From Bisporella sp. PMI_857 (Eukaryota; Ascomycota; Leotiomycetes; Helotiales; Helotiaceae), in assembly GCA_021307315.1 (NCBI GenBank), contig JAJSPD010000047.1, positions 186,001 through 250,000 of the forward strand: 64,000 bases of DNA, in the 5' to 3' direction. Each line of letters begins with the position of its first letter. Position 1 is the first letter of the stretch. Under the pieces are notes generated by a model that was not told where the DNA came from, did no database searches, and worked only from the letters and a program-made list of their open reading frames with translations. Shown here in pieces: positions 47,034-63,290 of the stretch. Made by a program: the position numbers and the translations under genes.

Positions 47034-48467
47034 TTATATAGATCTATTTTCCGTCCAATCTTGGCCATGGTCTGGTTGCTGGACAACTTGCATCTGCTCC
47101 TTGGTAAGCCTAATCCTCGTTCTCCTTGATGCCTGCCACAGTGCCGCCTGTCTATCTCTTTGCTGCCTCCACGCTTTAGCATCAGCTTCTGGAATGGAGC
47201 TTTTTGTCCCATGCAGCCAGTCAAAGAACCCCAAGGTACCGAAGTTAACCGCCGTTTTTGGATCGAATGCTCGTTCATGGTGCAGGTCATGCTTCCCTGG
47301 GTCATTTATCCATGATCTGAAACCGGTGTGTGCCAACACAGACGAGGCCGTGGCGATCATTATCCAAACATAAAGAGTGACCAGGTGCGTAGAAAATGGA
47401 GGCGGTAGGAATATCTGAGTGAGGAGGGGACCGATAAGAGCAGGAAATAAGTTGAAGAGTACCTGCTCCCAGGGCGAGCAATACCATGCGGCGATTCCCA
47501 AATTTGCTTTTGTTCTGTGATGTAGTTTATGGGATCGGTTGAAGTACCTGTGCAAGTTTCTAGCTATCGTGAAAGGTAGGATCTTATAGTAAAAGGCATC
47601 GGTAGAGGGACCATGGTGTGCAATCCAGTGAGGGTAAAAATAGAAGCAGTCATTGCATATATACCATAGAAGAAATTGAATTGGCGGCACGTACGACCTT
47701 GGAAGCTCGACAATATCTACTGTCTCGATCCCTGCTTGCAAAAGCAGAATCCAATATAAAAGAAACACCATAAAAGACAGAAGGATGTTGTAGCCCACAG
47801 TCTCCAACACTTTGAAGAACTCCTTGGAGTCCTCTAAAGCCGTGTGAGTCCGTTTCTGAATATTTTTTTTCATGTTTTTCCGATGTTTGTCCTCATAGAT
47901 GTGAAAAATGAAGTCCAGCCATCTCGCTGGCAAATAACCTCCTATTCTAGAAGATTTGGCTGCGTTGAGATATTGTTCCAGTAAGTCAGGCTTCCAGTGA
48001 TATAGTTCGTGACGCAGAGATAACAGAGAGACAATAAGATATGTAGACCCGGCCAAAGAGTTAGGCACAACCCAGCCGCGCCAGAGAGAATAGGGATCTA
48101 AACGTGCTGAGCCAAGATGTGCTACAAGACCAAAGCGGCTTTGATTGAGGGCATTTCGGTAGTGCGTAGATTTGGTGATGAAGAACTCCCAGTAGCCCAA
48201 ATAGTGATAGTTGTTGGATATGATAAGAAGGAGTTCCAATGCTATTAGAACTACGATTTCGATGCCAAGATTGATAATAAAATGTCCAGGGGCTCTTTTT
48301 ATAATGAAACTCCACTCTTTTTGTATTTCATCCGCAACTTTCTCATTGCTTACAGCATTTTTCGCCTCCACATCGCCGGCCATAATCTTGAGCGGATGTT
48401 GCAACAGATTGCCAAATATGAAAAGTCGATGGGTCAAATAATATGGGCTGATATTCATTATGGCCAT
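47034..48467 (-). CDS. Membrane di-iron hydroxylase, fatty acid hydroxylase/sterol desaturase superfamily
   Basis: Single exon, 477 residues. The superfamily's histidine clusters that bind two irons are present in order: HWIAHHG (HxxxH), SHKLHH (HxxHH) and KHDLHHE (HxxHH) near the C-terminus. Hydrophobic segments lie at about residues 62-84 (LGIEIVVLIALELLLII), 230-252 (ILLSFMVFLLYWILLLQ), 268-285 and 340-385, so the protein is probably in the ER membrane. The N-terminal ~200 residues before the catalytic core are longer than in ERG3 or ERG25 and carry a charged loop, so this is not one of the core sterol enzymes; the substrate is unknown. It lies between two hybrid kinases; its 3' end faces kinase 1's start, and its start is divergent from kinase 2. 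Confidence 0.87.
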   Translation of the reverse strand: MAIMNISPYYLTHRLFIFGNLLQHPLKIMAGDVEAKNAVSNEKVADEIQKEWSFIIKRAPGHFIINLGIEIVVLIALELLLIISNNYHYLGYWEFFITKSTHYRNALNQSRFGLVAHLGSARLDPYSLWRGWVVPNSLAGSTYLIVSLLSLRHELYHWKPDLLEQYLNAAKSSRIGGYLPARWLDFIFHIYEDKHRKNMKKNIQKRTHTALEDSKEFFKVLETVGYNILLSFMVFLLYWILLLQAGIETVDIVELPRSYVPPIQFLLWYICNDCFYFYPHWIAHHGPSTDAFYYKILPFTIARNLHRYFNRSHKLHHRTKANLGIAAWYCSPWEQVLFNLFPALIGPLLTQIFLPPPFSTHLVTLYVWIMIATASSVLAHTGFRSWINDPGKHDLHHERAFDPKTAVNFGTLGFFDWLHGTKSSIPEADAKAWRQQRDRQAALWQASRRTRIRLTKEQMQVVQQPDHGQDWTENRSI

Positions 48468-49399
48468 TTGCGCCTTTATATTAAGTGCTGTATTCAGGGC
48501 TGTAAGTTTGATCCCACACCGTTTCCCATTCAGTCTTGTAGGGCTGGAGCCTGCCCCGCCAAGGCTGCATTGGAAGTGGCGCAGCTATTCAGCGCCGTCG
48601 AAGGCAGACAATTAGGCTTCTTCAACAACTCATGGACTTGACGCCATCATTTAGTTTGTTTCTAGGTTGAATGCATCGACGGGAAATATCCATAGAACTG
48701 CGACATGCAAAGACGTTATCATTGTAAATTAATGCATCATGAGCAGGGATCCGCACACTCTTGGCATAACCTCAACGCTTCAAATATAAATGAACTCCTA
48801 ATGGCTCGTGGAAGAATGGATCATTAGTACATCGAGATGCTTTCCAGAGGAAAATAAAAAGACATGAGGTCTCCTTGGCGACACGTGGTGAAGTTCATGA
48901 CTCAAGCTGCTGATGAGCTTGAAGATGGTGACGGTTTTGTTAATTGGGAATCCGACGATTATTGGAGTGTTCAGCTTGATAGTTTGATACCTGATGATAT
49001 CAGAGGGCCTAGACTACCCCACGGATAGGGCAGACACAGCACAGAGTAGTACTTTTGTAGTGTGTTCTCATCCCCATAAATGATCCGTTCGCCTATCTCC
49101 CGGGGACTCGGATAGGATCGCCGCCAAGCAACTACATCATGGGAAGCGTGCCCCTTTTATGTGTGGCTTCCTAGTTTCAATTCATTTTTGCTCTTCTGCA
49201 CCATTACATCTAGCTGTTCTCCAACCTTGAGGCTTCGTTCCCTATATCTCTTATTCTGTATGGTATCACTTCTGTCTCGCCGACAACATGCACTTTGAAG
49301 TGCTCGATCTCACCTGTTTTATCCTTGTACGACGCCGCCCGTGAGGAACCTGACGCGTCTTACGCGGACCCGAATTTCGCAAAACCTGGTATCGATTAT
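48468..49399. other. Divergent region between hydroxylase and histidine kinase 2, with a 54-codon ORF
   Basis: Contains promoters for both genes. An ATG-initiated frame at 48864-49028 (plus strand, 54 residues, acidic; WRHVVKFMTQAADELEDGDG then WESDDYWSVQLDSLIPDD) has protein-like composition and could be a small gene, an upstream ORF or a gene relic. The kinase 2 frame stays open upstream of 49400 back to a TAG at 49211, without an ATG. Confidence 0.45.
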
Positions 49400-53757
<4,358 letters not shown>

Positions 53758-54155
53758 GACGAGGGTATCATCCCGCCTATGACCTGTGGCGCCCCAAAAT
53801 TCTCTTCCCTTGATATGTGGCCCAGGTCGAAGATCGATTGTAGGCCATGAATTACGACACTATAAGTATGCCATCGAGCATTTACACAAAGTGAGGTCAT
53901 GGCGTTCATTACTACATATATACATTGTATGCTCAAAGTAATCCTTCATTTGCTGGGATCCAAGAAGTAGAGCTCTAGAATGATGCTCGCTAGTCTTGGG
54001 ATATTCGACTTGGTTAACCTACAGTAGTGGTTTCTACCACAGCAAAATGATAGAATTAGCAAAGGCTCTAACAGGGAGTGTAGATATGAGACAGGGATAC
54101 AAACCTCCTACCCATACATGGAACTACTCATTCGTAGCCAAAAATCAAATCTCAC
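53758..54155. other. Short convergent intergenic region
   Basis: About 400 bp between convergent genes; probably 3' untranslated sequence of both. Confidence 0.6.
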
Positions 54156-55266
54156 TTACATCAACATTTGCAAGATCTTCAACACCCCGTCCATAGGCCC
54201 TCCCTTCGTCCCGTTAAAGCTCACAAACTTTTCAAGCCCGTATCCCCACTCTCTACCTTTCTTATCTTTCCCTTTCCCTTTCTCCTTTCCACCGCCAACA
54301 CCCTGCTGCGTTTTTGAGATGAGGCCCATGCCTTTCCCTAGCACACGACCTAATTTTACGGCACCAGCGAGTGTGAGGACGGGAAGGAAAGTTAGGAAGC
54401 CCGCGGTTATGGGATTGTTCTTCGTCCAGGAGCGGAGCGAGCGGATGAGGGAGGAGAGCTTGGCGGTAATGCGTTTCCAGAAGCCCGGGCGCTTTTTCGG
54501 GCGGTTGAGGGAGTAGGGAGATAGACGGCCGGGAACCGGGATGGATGCGAAAGGGAGCGGCGAGTCGGTGTAGTCTAAGACTGGTTAGCCGGATACAGCG
54601 GACGTAAGGAGAAGAGGGGATACAATTAGGATTCCCGGGAGAGCGTTTGCGCAGTGGAGAGGTCTTGGACAGGCCGGATGTGGATGCTGCTGGGATAGGT
54701 GGCGTCTGCGGGCGCATGAGGAATGTTTTGGGTTGAACATATGGAGATCGAGAGTACGATTGTGATGGTCGTGGCTCTATTGAGGTTTGCAACCCGGGAT
54801 TCAGGTTCTGCGAGTATGGTTGTTGAGCATCCTGCTGCTGCTGCTGGTTCTTACTCTCGGAAGGGAAATAGTATGAGTTCTGTGGGGGTTCCATGGCGTC
54901 GTATGGAGCTGGCTGCTCTGAAGCACGAACTGGCCGGTGAAGAATATTGTATTCTTGCATCAGCCGGTCGGTCCGCTCTTGATCTGCTGGTGAAGGCCTG
55001 TATTCCATCGATGCTCGGGCTTCGTGCCTTGTACCTTGCGGGGTATCTCTCTGTACGACAGCATATGGAGCCTCGAAATAATCCAATGGCTGATGTCCCA
55101 CTGGCTGATGTACCACCGGCTTTGCTCGCGTCTTGAGTTCCGTCGTCTGCTGGTCAGCGGGCAAAGGTCTATAAGCGTCGACATGCCTGTTTGGAGTGTC
55201 AAATCTCCACTTAGCATCGTGAGGCTGTGGAGAGCTCGTTGCTGGCGGTGTTGGGTACTCAGACAT
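54156..55266 (-). CDS. Unknown Pro/Gln-rich protein with one membrane segment
   Basis: Two exons (55266-54624 and 54574-54156), about 353 residues. The first ~215 residues are low complexity and rich in Pro, Gln, Ser and Tyr, with a QQQQQ run and proline motifs such as RPQTPPIPA, so probably disordered. The second exon has a short Pro/Arg-rich linker, the basic stretch RPKKRPGFWKRITAKLSSLI, then a hydrophobic segment (ITAGFLTFLPVLTLAGAVKL), a Lys/Gly-rich linker (KEKGKGKDKKGREWGYG) and a closing amphipathic part (FVSFNGTKGGPMDGVLKIL). The layout suggests a single-pass membrane protein with a long disordered N-terminal domain. I recognise no named family. The 49-nt intron ends CTAACCAGTCTTAG. 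Reading through the intron gives the longer false frame ending at 54262. Confidence 0.75.
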
Positions 55267-55770
55267 CTTGCTGATGCTCGTAAGGGTGCAGACTGTGCTT
55301 TTTCAAGACGATGATGCTCAACTGAGCTTGCAGATGCACGGCATTAGAAAGGGAAAGGGAGAGGGTGAGGAGTTAGACAGAATGGAGATGCCACTTATTC
55401 TGAGCTAGGTAGCTATTGGAGAGTTTATATGCATGCATGATCTGGCGGTAAAGGTGTTGCTGGGAGGCTGGGGGAGGTTGAAGTGCCATTGACTTTTTTT
55501 GGCAGGGATGTTTTAACGATTCGTGCCGAGCCTTTCGCCCCGCCCCATCCATTCCCTGTCTGGGTTTCTTACGCTAACACCAAAACGTCGAGTTTGTAGA
55601 GCTTCTCTTGGGTCCACAAGACTTTAAAGATTTCGTCCTATGTTTTTGCCGTTTACTAGTACAATGGGTTTAAGGGGTTCAGATGCTCTTTCTGAATCTT
55701 CTTATTGTTTGTGTATTGCCATCAGGTTCTTTGGTGGCCGTCCATAATCTTTTGATTGTGAATACAAAAC
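55267..55770. other. Divergent intergenic region
   Basis: About 500 bp between the Pro/Gln-rich gene (minus) and HET gene 2 (plus). No gene-like content. Confidence 0.6.
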
Positions 55771-57635
55771 ATGGCTTCGAATGCTGCAGACTTTCTATAC
55801 ACAGACTTGGACCTTACTCGACCTGATGCTTTCCGCCTGCTCGAGCTTCATCCAGAAGATGGCTCAGCTGAAGTGAGGTGCACTCTTATCAACACAACGA
55901 GAAGTAACGTCGGGACCTCATACCGTGCTATCTCTTATGCTTGGGGATCAGCGCAAAGGAGTCAACCTATTCTGCTCAATGGCGGTCACTTCCGCGTCAC
56001 AGAAAACCTGGACCGGGTGTTGAGAAGCTTTAAAGCTGCTAACCAGACGGGGAGATTCTGGGTTGATGCGATATGTATTAATCAAGATCGCTTAGAAGAG
56101 CGCAATCAGCAAGTGCAACAAATGCTCGAAATTTACGCAGGTGCAAGTGAGGTGTGTGTTTGGCTCGGCCCGTCGCATCCTAGCAGACCCTTAGAATCTT
56201 CCTTCTTGGAAGCATTGTCAGCACGAGCCACGGAGCTGGAAATCCTGAGTGAAGACATGTTATCAATGTTCAAGGTGCCGCTTGACAATTGTTTACCGTT
56301 GATAGACGAGTTCATGGGGGATCAGTTTGTCTCGCAATGGTCTGCAATAGCAGATTTAATGCAGCAACGCTGGTGGACTCGTACTTGGGTGATACAGGAA
56401 CTGTCGAGTGGGAAGAATGTCACATTATACCACGGACATACATCTTTATCTTTGCCTCAAACGTTGCTGATTATTCAACTGCTAAGAACTTGTCACGTAA
56501 GCCTTCTTGGTGTAAGCGCACTATTGGAATTCTACCGAGAACAGTCTGATATTCTCAGCGGAGCTAGAGAGCTACTTGCAATGCGATACATAGTGAACCA
56601 CGGCTTAGGGGCAGTCTTTCACAATTTGTTGCGACTCAGCAGGAAGACTTTTTGTCAAGATCCTCGAGATAAAGTCTTTGCAATCCATGGCTTGGCACCA
56701 AAGGAAGTCAGGATGCTTTTTAAGCCTGATTACAGCTTGTCGACGTCTTGGGTTTTTGGTATGGCTATTTCAATTCACATCTTTGACAAACAAAATCTGG
56801 ATATCCTTCTCAATATTGACAATGGCCTTGAAAACTCGGGGTTCCCCTCCTGGATAGTTGATTGGACTAAACCCCATGCGTGTCAATACTTTGCAAATAC
56901 TAGTCTTGGCTTCAAAGCGGGTTATGCAGATGGCCCTTTGCTTGCCGTCCCGTACAATATGACAATATTGAACGTAGAGGGGATATATATTGATACCATA
57001 CGCAACCATAGACTCCAAGGCAGCGAAGAAGCACTGGATAAGGACAGCCAGGTAAGTAATCATTTCTCAGCGTGGGTAATTATTCCTGCAGAGTCTAAAC
57101 ATTTTAGGGGCAATTTACATGGGACTTGGATGCCGTAGTCGCAGGAATTCAATCTTTGGGTGGAATTATTAATTCACATAACTCAACCGCCAATGATGTA
57201 ATTGAGCGTTCGAGACAGCAGATAGAAGGAGCCTTATATGACACATTAGTAGCAGGTCATCAACGAGAGTGGACACAATCAAATACCTACCAACGCCAGA
57301 TTGTCATGTACCCTGATGAGCAAGATCCCACGCCTAAAAGACCTTTGCGGCCCATCAATTCCGAACGAATGTTATCCGCAGCTACTATGTGGACTCGTAA
57401 TCGAACATTGATACTCTCGGAATCAGGCTCCCTTGGCCTTGCGCCAGCTGCCTCACGACCCGGAGACTATATCTTTGTTATTCTAGGTCTCTGCATGCCG
57501 GCAATTTTACGACCAAATGAGGATGGCACCTGGACTCTTGTTGGTACAGCCTATATCCGTGGTTTGGTGGATGGGGAGGCTGTGGAATGCCTGAGTTACG
57601 GCATGTATCAGAAGACGATGCTCAAGCTAGCATGA
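55771..57635 (+). CDS. HET-domain protein (second copy in the window)
   Basis: Two exons (55771-57051 and 57108-57635), about 602 residues. HET-domain blocks: SYRAISYAWGSAQRSQPILLN, RFWVDAICINQDRLEERNQQV, YAGASEVCVWLGPSHP and RRWWTRTWVIQEL (here QRWWTRTWVIQELSSGK). A central region with FCQDPRDKVFAIHGLAP, typical of this family (PRDKVFALLGL), follows. The C-terminal exon ends with SRPGDYIFVILGLCMPAILRP and LVGTAYIRGLVDGEAVE. The intron has a GTAAGT donor and TAAACATTTTAG end. Both HET genes have the same architecture but differ in length and sequence, so they are distant paralogues. It appears intact. Confidence 0.9.
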
Positions 57636-58427
57636 ACCTCAAAATGTGACCAGCAAGCATTTCCACGAATGCATGGTCCCACGCTTCTGAGAACTTTTGC
57701 GTGCGGCTGCTGGAACACGGCTGAAAGACTGAACCGCTTTCTGGCCGATGGTATTTACTGATGGCTTTGCATTCTAAGTCGCTTTCTGAGCATGCTATCT
57801 CAACTAGTTGTGCTGATTTCAATTATGACTCTCGACATACCAGCCCGTGTGAGTACGATTCCCCATCTGACCTAGCGCTAAAAATGTTTCGGATCTGTTC
57901 GGTTTCAATGCTTAGCTTGTACTTATATATATGCGCGGGACTTCAATCTAATCATGAACCTGGACAGGAGGCAGCGCAGTATAGGCATCCATAGCGACGT
58001 CTAGAGCAGTCACCACCTTTAGCTCCAGCTTCGGCTCATCGAACTACTCCCATATTGGGTGCCTTACCCGAGAAATTATCCCGAGCCCGCGATCCCCCCG
58101 TGCCAATATGACAAGCTTTTCTACCACACAGAGGTGATCGGTCGCTCCACATTTCGCAGATCACTTGGCTTCTTGCTCCGATTTGTAGTATTGTTCGTTA
58201 GATCCCTTCACAACCAAATGTACGTACACGAAATTGAAGAGTGAGCTCAAACGTTGATCTTCTTACCAGACCTAGTCAGCAGTAGAATGTAGACCACGAC
58301 TTCGTTCTCTCATCCAGCTACCAAAAATATGTAGAATGACATCAATAACGTGGTATCATTTTCATTATCTTTACGCCCCAAAACCACTCATGGCAGTCAT
58401 ATAAACTCATCTCCAGGTATCCCAGCT
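57636..58427. other. Convergent intergenic region (HET / BIM1-like)
   Basis: About 790 bp without a supported gene; 58059-58244 is open but looks like chance. Confidence 0.55.
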
Positions 58428-59182
58428 TTACAACAACCAACTAACAAGAAGAGCCATCGCTCCAGCAAATACAGCGGTCATCATCGATCTCGACTCCCCA
58501 AGCGAAGCTCCCGCCCCCTCAGTCTTCTCGGTCAATGTAGCATTTGTGATGCCTTGGCTCGTGACGCATGTGGTGTTAGATAGCAGAGTGGCGCTGGTGC
58601 GGAATGTGATGTCTGCACACTGTAGGAAAAGAGGAAAAAAAAGTCAGCTTCCATTTTCCCCGTTACGCAGTATAGCACCGCTATGGCATGAAGGAGAGAC
58701 ATACGTTATACAGGGCACTTCCAGATTCACCCACAGTCACAACTTGGATACTGGCGTTCAAGCCATCCGTGATGTTGAGTCCGGTCGGCAGGGTCACGGC
58801 AGGAATACAGTAGGTGCCATTGCCAGTGATGTTGAGCGGGTCAGGGGTCAGGGAGATGCTACTGAAGGAAGGATAGTCGGTCCCGATACCGAGATTAATG
58901 AAGAGATATGTCCAGGCGTGGTGTAGATCGAGGACGACCGAGCCGCCAGTGAGTGGCCAGTCGGTACGGTTTGTTTCTGCGGTTTGGTTTACATTTGCAC
59001 CTGGTGGCTGTCAGTGTTTGTTTGAACTGGGCAATGGGGGAAGGAAGGTATGTACAAGGATAGATCCATTGCGAAGCCCCGTCGGCGAACGAATCCCCAC
59101 GCATCTCCGGGTACTCGACGGTGAAATGCGCCGCGGTCATTGCGGCCAACAGCGAGCAGCCAGCGATCAATTGAGTGAACAT
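58428..59182 (-). CDS. BIM1/X325-type copper-binding surface protein, probably GPI-anchored
   Basis: About 204 residues in three exons (59182-59056, 59000-58705, 58619-58428). The signal peptide (MFTQLIAGCSLLAAMTAAH) ends just before His, giving a mature N-terminal HFTVEYPEMRG: an exposed His for a copper site, as in LPMO-like BIM1/X325 proteins, which bind copper but do not oxidise polysaccharide. A second block, GGSVVLDLHHAWTYLFINLG, provides a further His-His pair. Cys at IYPC, TYC, YNC and TTC fits disulphides. Several N-x-S/T sites are present. The end (SRSMMTAVFAGAMALLVSWLL) is a hydrophobic tail after a Ser/Thr/Gly linker, consistent with a GPI signal. Founding members aid copper uptake or cell-wall functions. 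A GTATATATAT box lies about 50 bp upstream of the ATG. An in-frame ATG at 59203 exists, but 59182 gives the cleaner signal peptide. Confidence 0.8.
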
Positions 59183-62100
59183 CGTTGCGTTTGCAGCTCT
59201 CAAGAGCCAAGATTTTCGTTATCCGTAGATCAGGTATATATATCTGTCAAGCTTGTATGTAGCTATGCAAGTTCTCGAGTTCCAGAAAACGAGATCAACT
59301 AAAAAGAACCATGGACAGCACAGCACCCCTCTTATACATATTCACTCCCACCTTTAGTAACCTTAGCCCACCCTATCAGCTCCCATCTCGTCTGTCCTGT
59401 CCTACGATATACACCTTCCCATCACCGATAACGAGCAAAAAAAACCCAACAAGCCTCTTTTTTTTCACCCCGCTCCGGCTGCAAGTAGGGCATTCCAGAA
59501 ACTCCAGATCACCGTTAGGCACTTTTTGATGCAAGCTCAAGGCTATCACTATGCCCCCTCCCACCAATCCCCCTCGTTGCCCCCTCTCCCAAGCCCGGAA
59601 TAAGGGCAGCGCAAAGCTGCACAGGTTAGTATGCTAAGCCTGATGCGCAGAAGATATGTCCGCACCTCCGCTTAGGAGGCTCGTATGCCAAGGCCCACGA
59701 GGCTGGAAGATCCTGGTCCGTTCCGTCTTGGAACTTGCTCATCGAACGAAAACGTGCTCAGGGTGAGCATGTTTATTCCCAGCGTGTGCGAATGTGGAAT
59801 GTGGATATTTTTAATGGTATATCTGGAGGTTTGTATAATTTTTATTTTTTATTTTTTTTAGGTATTTTGATTTTGACTTTTGGCTTTGGTGCATTCTTGC
59901 TGGGTGGTTCTTTTTCCCTGTATTGGTTACACGTGAACATACAAATACCAGTGGTTTGGGTGCGGCTCAGATCCCTGGAACTTATTGGCGCTGGTAGATA
60001 CTCAATTGCGGGAGGGGATGTTTGTTTTTATCTTCAAATGCCTCTCTGTTTTGGCAATTCGTTTGACACATGCACTAGACGGCCTTCAGCAGGTATTGAG
60101 TTTCGTCTGGATGCAGCGGTATAGTCCTAGACTGCACCAAGACTCTTTTCTATTGCAATTTGTCGGAAGTCCTACCAAAAACCACTCTACCGGGTATTGC
60201 CTTATGGGATCTCACAGATGTGAGGTGTTTCTTTGCATCGTCCTTTGCTATATATCGCCTCCAAAAGGCATCAAGATCCTAAACCGATCTTATAGCAATT
60301 GCATGGACCTTAGAAAGGCCCATGCGTAATGCAGGGATCGGGTATTCCATCTCGAGCCTGCCTTCGGGAAGACTTCCGGCCCGACAGAAGATTATTCAGT
60401 GATTTTGTGAACGCATTCTAAAGAATGAGAGCACTTTCACTTAAAGATTCCTAAATACCCAGGCTTACAAATAAGAATCGCCATCTCTGCCCTTTCTACT
60501 CATTAACAGCTTCGTCTCAGTTGTAAACATCTCCCCATTCCCGCTCCTAAAATATTCTATCATTAGTTTCTCACCCATCATTGAGATTTTTCTATCTTCA
60601 ATCATCAAGCATAGGTCTTGATTTCTGCCTGTCAAAATACATCCCTGGTCTCGCTGGGATATCATTCCTTGTGACAAGAGGCACTGCAGGCACAGGAAAG
60701 TAACCATCCTTAAGCTTGCATCGCACAATCCTAAGCCCATATGCTTCGCCGGCCGCAACTCCCTTGCTGCATCAGATCTCATCGACGCTTGTACAAACCT
60801 GACGTATATCTCCTGCAATCAAATCTGTCTCGTCTTGGTAGCTGAAGCTCCGAAAACGTTTCTTGACAAGTCCGGTAGTCAACTGAATGAGCTCATAGGT
60901 AATGGAGGTGTGATGGCCATACCGACAGGCATCTCAAAGGATGACTACAGGATCCAGATTATCATCAATCATCAATCATCCCGCACACGCTCTGCTCATT
61001 AAGTTTTGCTTGAGCCCTGTAGAGGGCAAGGGCGGAGGAGGTGGATGCACGGGTCGTAATTCTCGCATTGCTGCGCCCAAGACAAGCATTATCTTCAAAT
61101 ATCTTCATACTAGCCAAGACAACCTCAGAACGGCTGCTTTATCTCTACCAGATACCAATTATATATACAAATGGAGCTGGTAAACGTGTTACGCCACTCA
61201 GCTCGCCAGAAGCTTCACCGAACTCACCGTGACAGCGATTCACCAAGACCTGGCGATGGGCACTAGGCTGGCAGGCGGCCCCAGCATGTGAATATATCAT
61301 GCTGGAAATTATCAGCATCCATCTTCCGTGGCTGGCCTTGTAGGATGGCGCTTATAGCGCGTTGTGGGCTATGGCAATGCGCAGAGAATGGCCAAGGCCG
61401 GAAGATGTATATGAAACAGTCAGATGGATAATTATCACTTCGAAGTATTCTGTGGTTACTGCGCTTGCTTAGAGGTTGTGGAATTGGACAGCGTCAAAAT
61501 TTACGAAGCACTCGTTGGGGTAGATAGGAGCTCGCGTTCGGAAAACTTGTGGAACACTTATAGTGATGGACAGAAACGGGTGTCCGTGAGGATGGTGCAG
61601 TTATTTTCGCTAGAACCAGAGAAATCTCACACAGAATATACTGAATCTGAGGAGATCCAGTGGTGATTATCAGGTCAAATGGAGCCGTTTTGGATCGCCA
61701 ACCAGCATATGATGCACTACATCCGCCGAGCTGTGATATTTCTAGCGTAGGCGCAGTTACAGTCCCAAGTTTGAATACATGATAACGTGAATATAAATCA
61801 CGATTTAATAAAAGTCAGGTCTAACTGGATTTGCTAAACATATAATAAAGCGGCCAGCTTACTTGATAACTAGATAATACAATTTTTGCATTCGCAGTTT
61901 TCTCTTGTTCCGAAAAAGAAGTGAAACTCCATATGATGTGCTGGATCATACTTTTTTAGAAAGTTGCATTGAAACCCGAGATTTAGCTTCAAAACCATGG
62001 ATCTATGTCTAGGGCTAGGGTTTGACGATAGCCTAGATGTGTCTTGCCACTATTAGCTTGATTGCTCTCTTTCCGTCACGAGAACTCCCGCTTTGGTCAA

Positions 62101-63290
62101 ATCTCATACCTAAATCAGCCCCCTATTTACAAACTGAATCGCTACTCCAAAAGATATACTGCATTGATAAGGCGCATGATGACCAATCCTTGTGGCTGTT
62201 CATGGGCTCTTGATTGAAGCGCAGGAAACCGGCGGCTATGAGATCCTCGTTTTGAAGGCACATAAGAACGTGATTCATGTTACCGATTCAGATATTGAAT
62301 CTTCCCCCAATAGAAGGATAGTACTTCTGCATTGAAATCCTGTTCATTACGCTTTTTGAAGGACCTATTCATAGCCCGTCCAAATGTCCATGCTACCTGA
62401 TTAAGTGATCTACTGCTTAGCATGGGGTGACATTTGGTCGGAGCATGTTATGACCGATGTTACACAGCCTGTTCGCATCAAAACGTTTAAGGCACGCCTT
62501 AAGCGGAGGTTCATTATCAAAAGGTCCCCCCCGCGTTCGCCAAAGGTCCATACAGCTCAAATAGTTCAATGGGAGTTACAGGGCAGCATGTGTCTACCAA
62601 ATCACACAGAACAAGTAGCATAGGGGCGGAGTTGCGGGGTTGCGGAATGCTTATGTGAGGGTGGTTTTAAGTAAGCCATAAGACCGCTTTGTAATTTCCA
62701 TTTTCCAAGATCAGAACCGGGTTACACAAGGACACTTGGGCCTACGCTTAATGATAAGCCATTGATAATCTGACGCAATAAAAAAACACGCGCCTACGTA
62801 ATTTAACAAGCCAGAGGCTGTATAGCGCCATAGATATATTTGCTTTGCCAAGACTTTTTGCGCTGACTCAGACCATTTCTACATTCGTGCATGTTCCGGC
62901 TTTTTGGCGGCCACCAAGTTATTGCCGTGTTGCTTGACAAATCAATAGAACTGCAGCCCTACGCCTATGTAACGTTTAAAGGCAGCTTCTCATACTCCAA
63001 CCTCAGCTGCACCACTTATCTGGATTACTTGATATGCATCTACTTGCCGTTTTGCAAAATTGGTCGTCTTTTATAGTTCCGACCAGATCACATGGCCCGT
63101 GCGCGGCAATGCATGTCAACCTCATACTCAACCTCATACTCAACTTCATACTCAACTTCACTTTCAACCTTAAATACATCTTTCGGATATACGCCTTGGT
63201 TTTGTTGGTCGCTAAAAAGTTTGACAATATTCATTCTAATGATTTGTTTGTTGGCAATGGGGATGGGCAGATAGCAGTTAGGTCGAGGAT
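59183..63290. other. Large intergenic region without a supported gene
   Basis: About 4.1 kb. Open frames of 80-130 codons occur (for example 59735-60124 and 61424-61666 on the plus strand, 60465-60818 on the minus strand), but none shows domain content, a signal peptide or splice-linked partners. It includes the minisatellite at 63116-63169. Confidence 0.5.
63116..63169. repeat. 12-bp minisatellite, 4.5 copies
   Basis: Unit TCAACCTCATAC in copies 1-2, TCAACTTCATAC in copy 3, TCAACTTCACTT in copy 4, then a half unit. It lies 120-175 bp upstream of the start of the Zn2Cys6 gene. Confidence 0.9.

Noticed and set aside
54723..55136. 137-codon plus-strand open frame
   Set aside because: Antisense to the Pro/Gln-rich gene and without recognisable content.
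61424..61666. 80-codon plus-strand ORF with ATG
   Set aside because: No domain, signal peptide or splice context; its length is compatible with chance.
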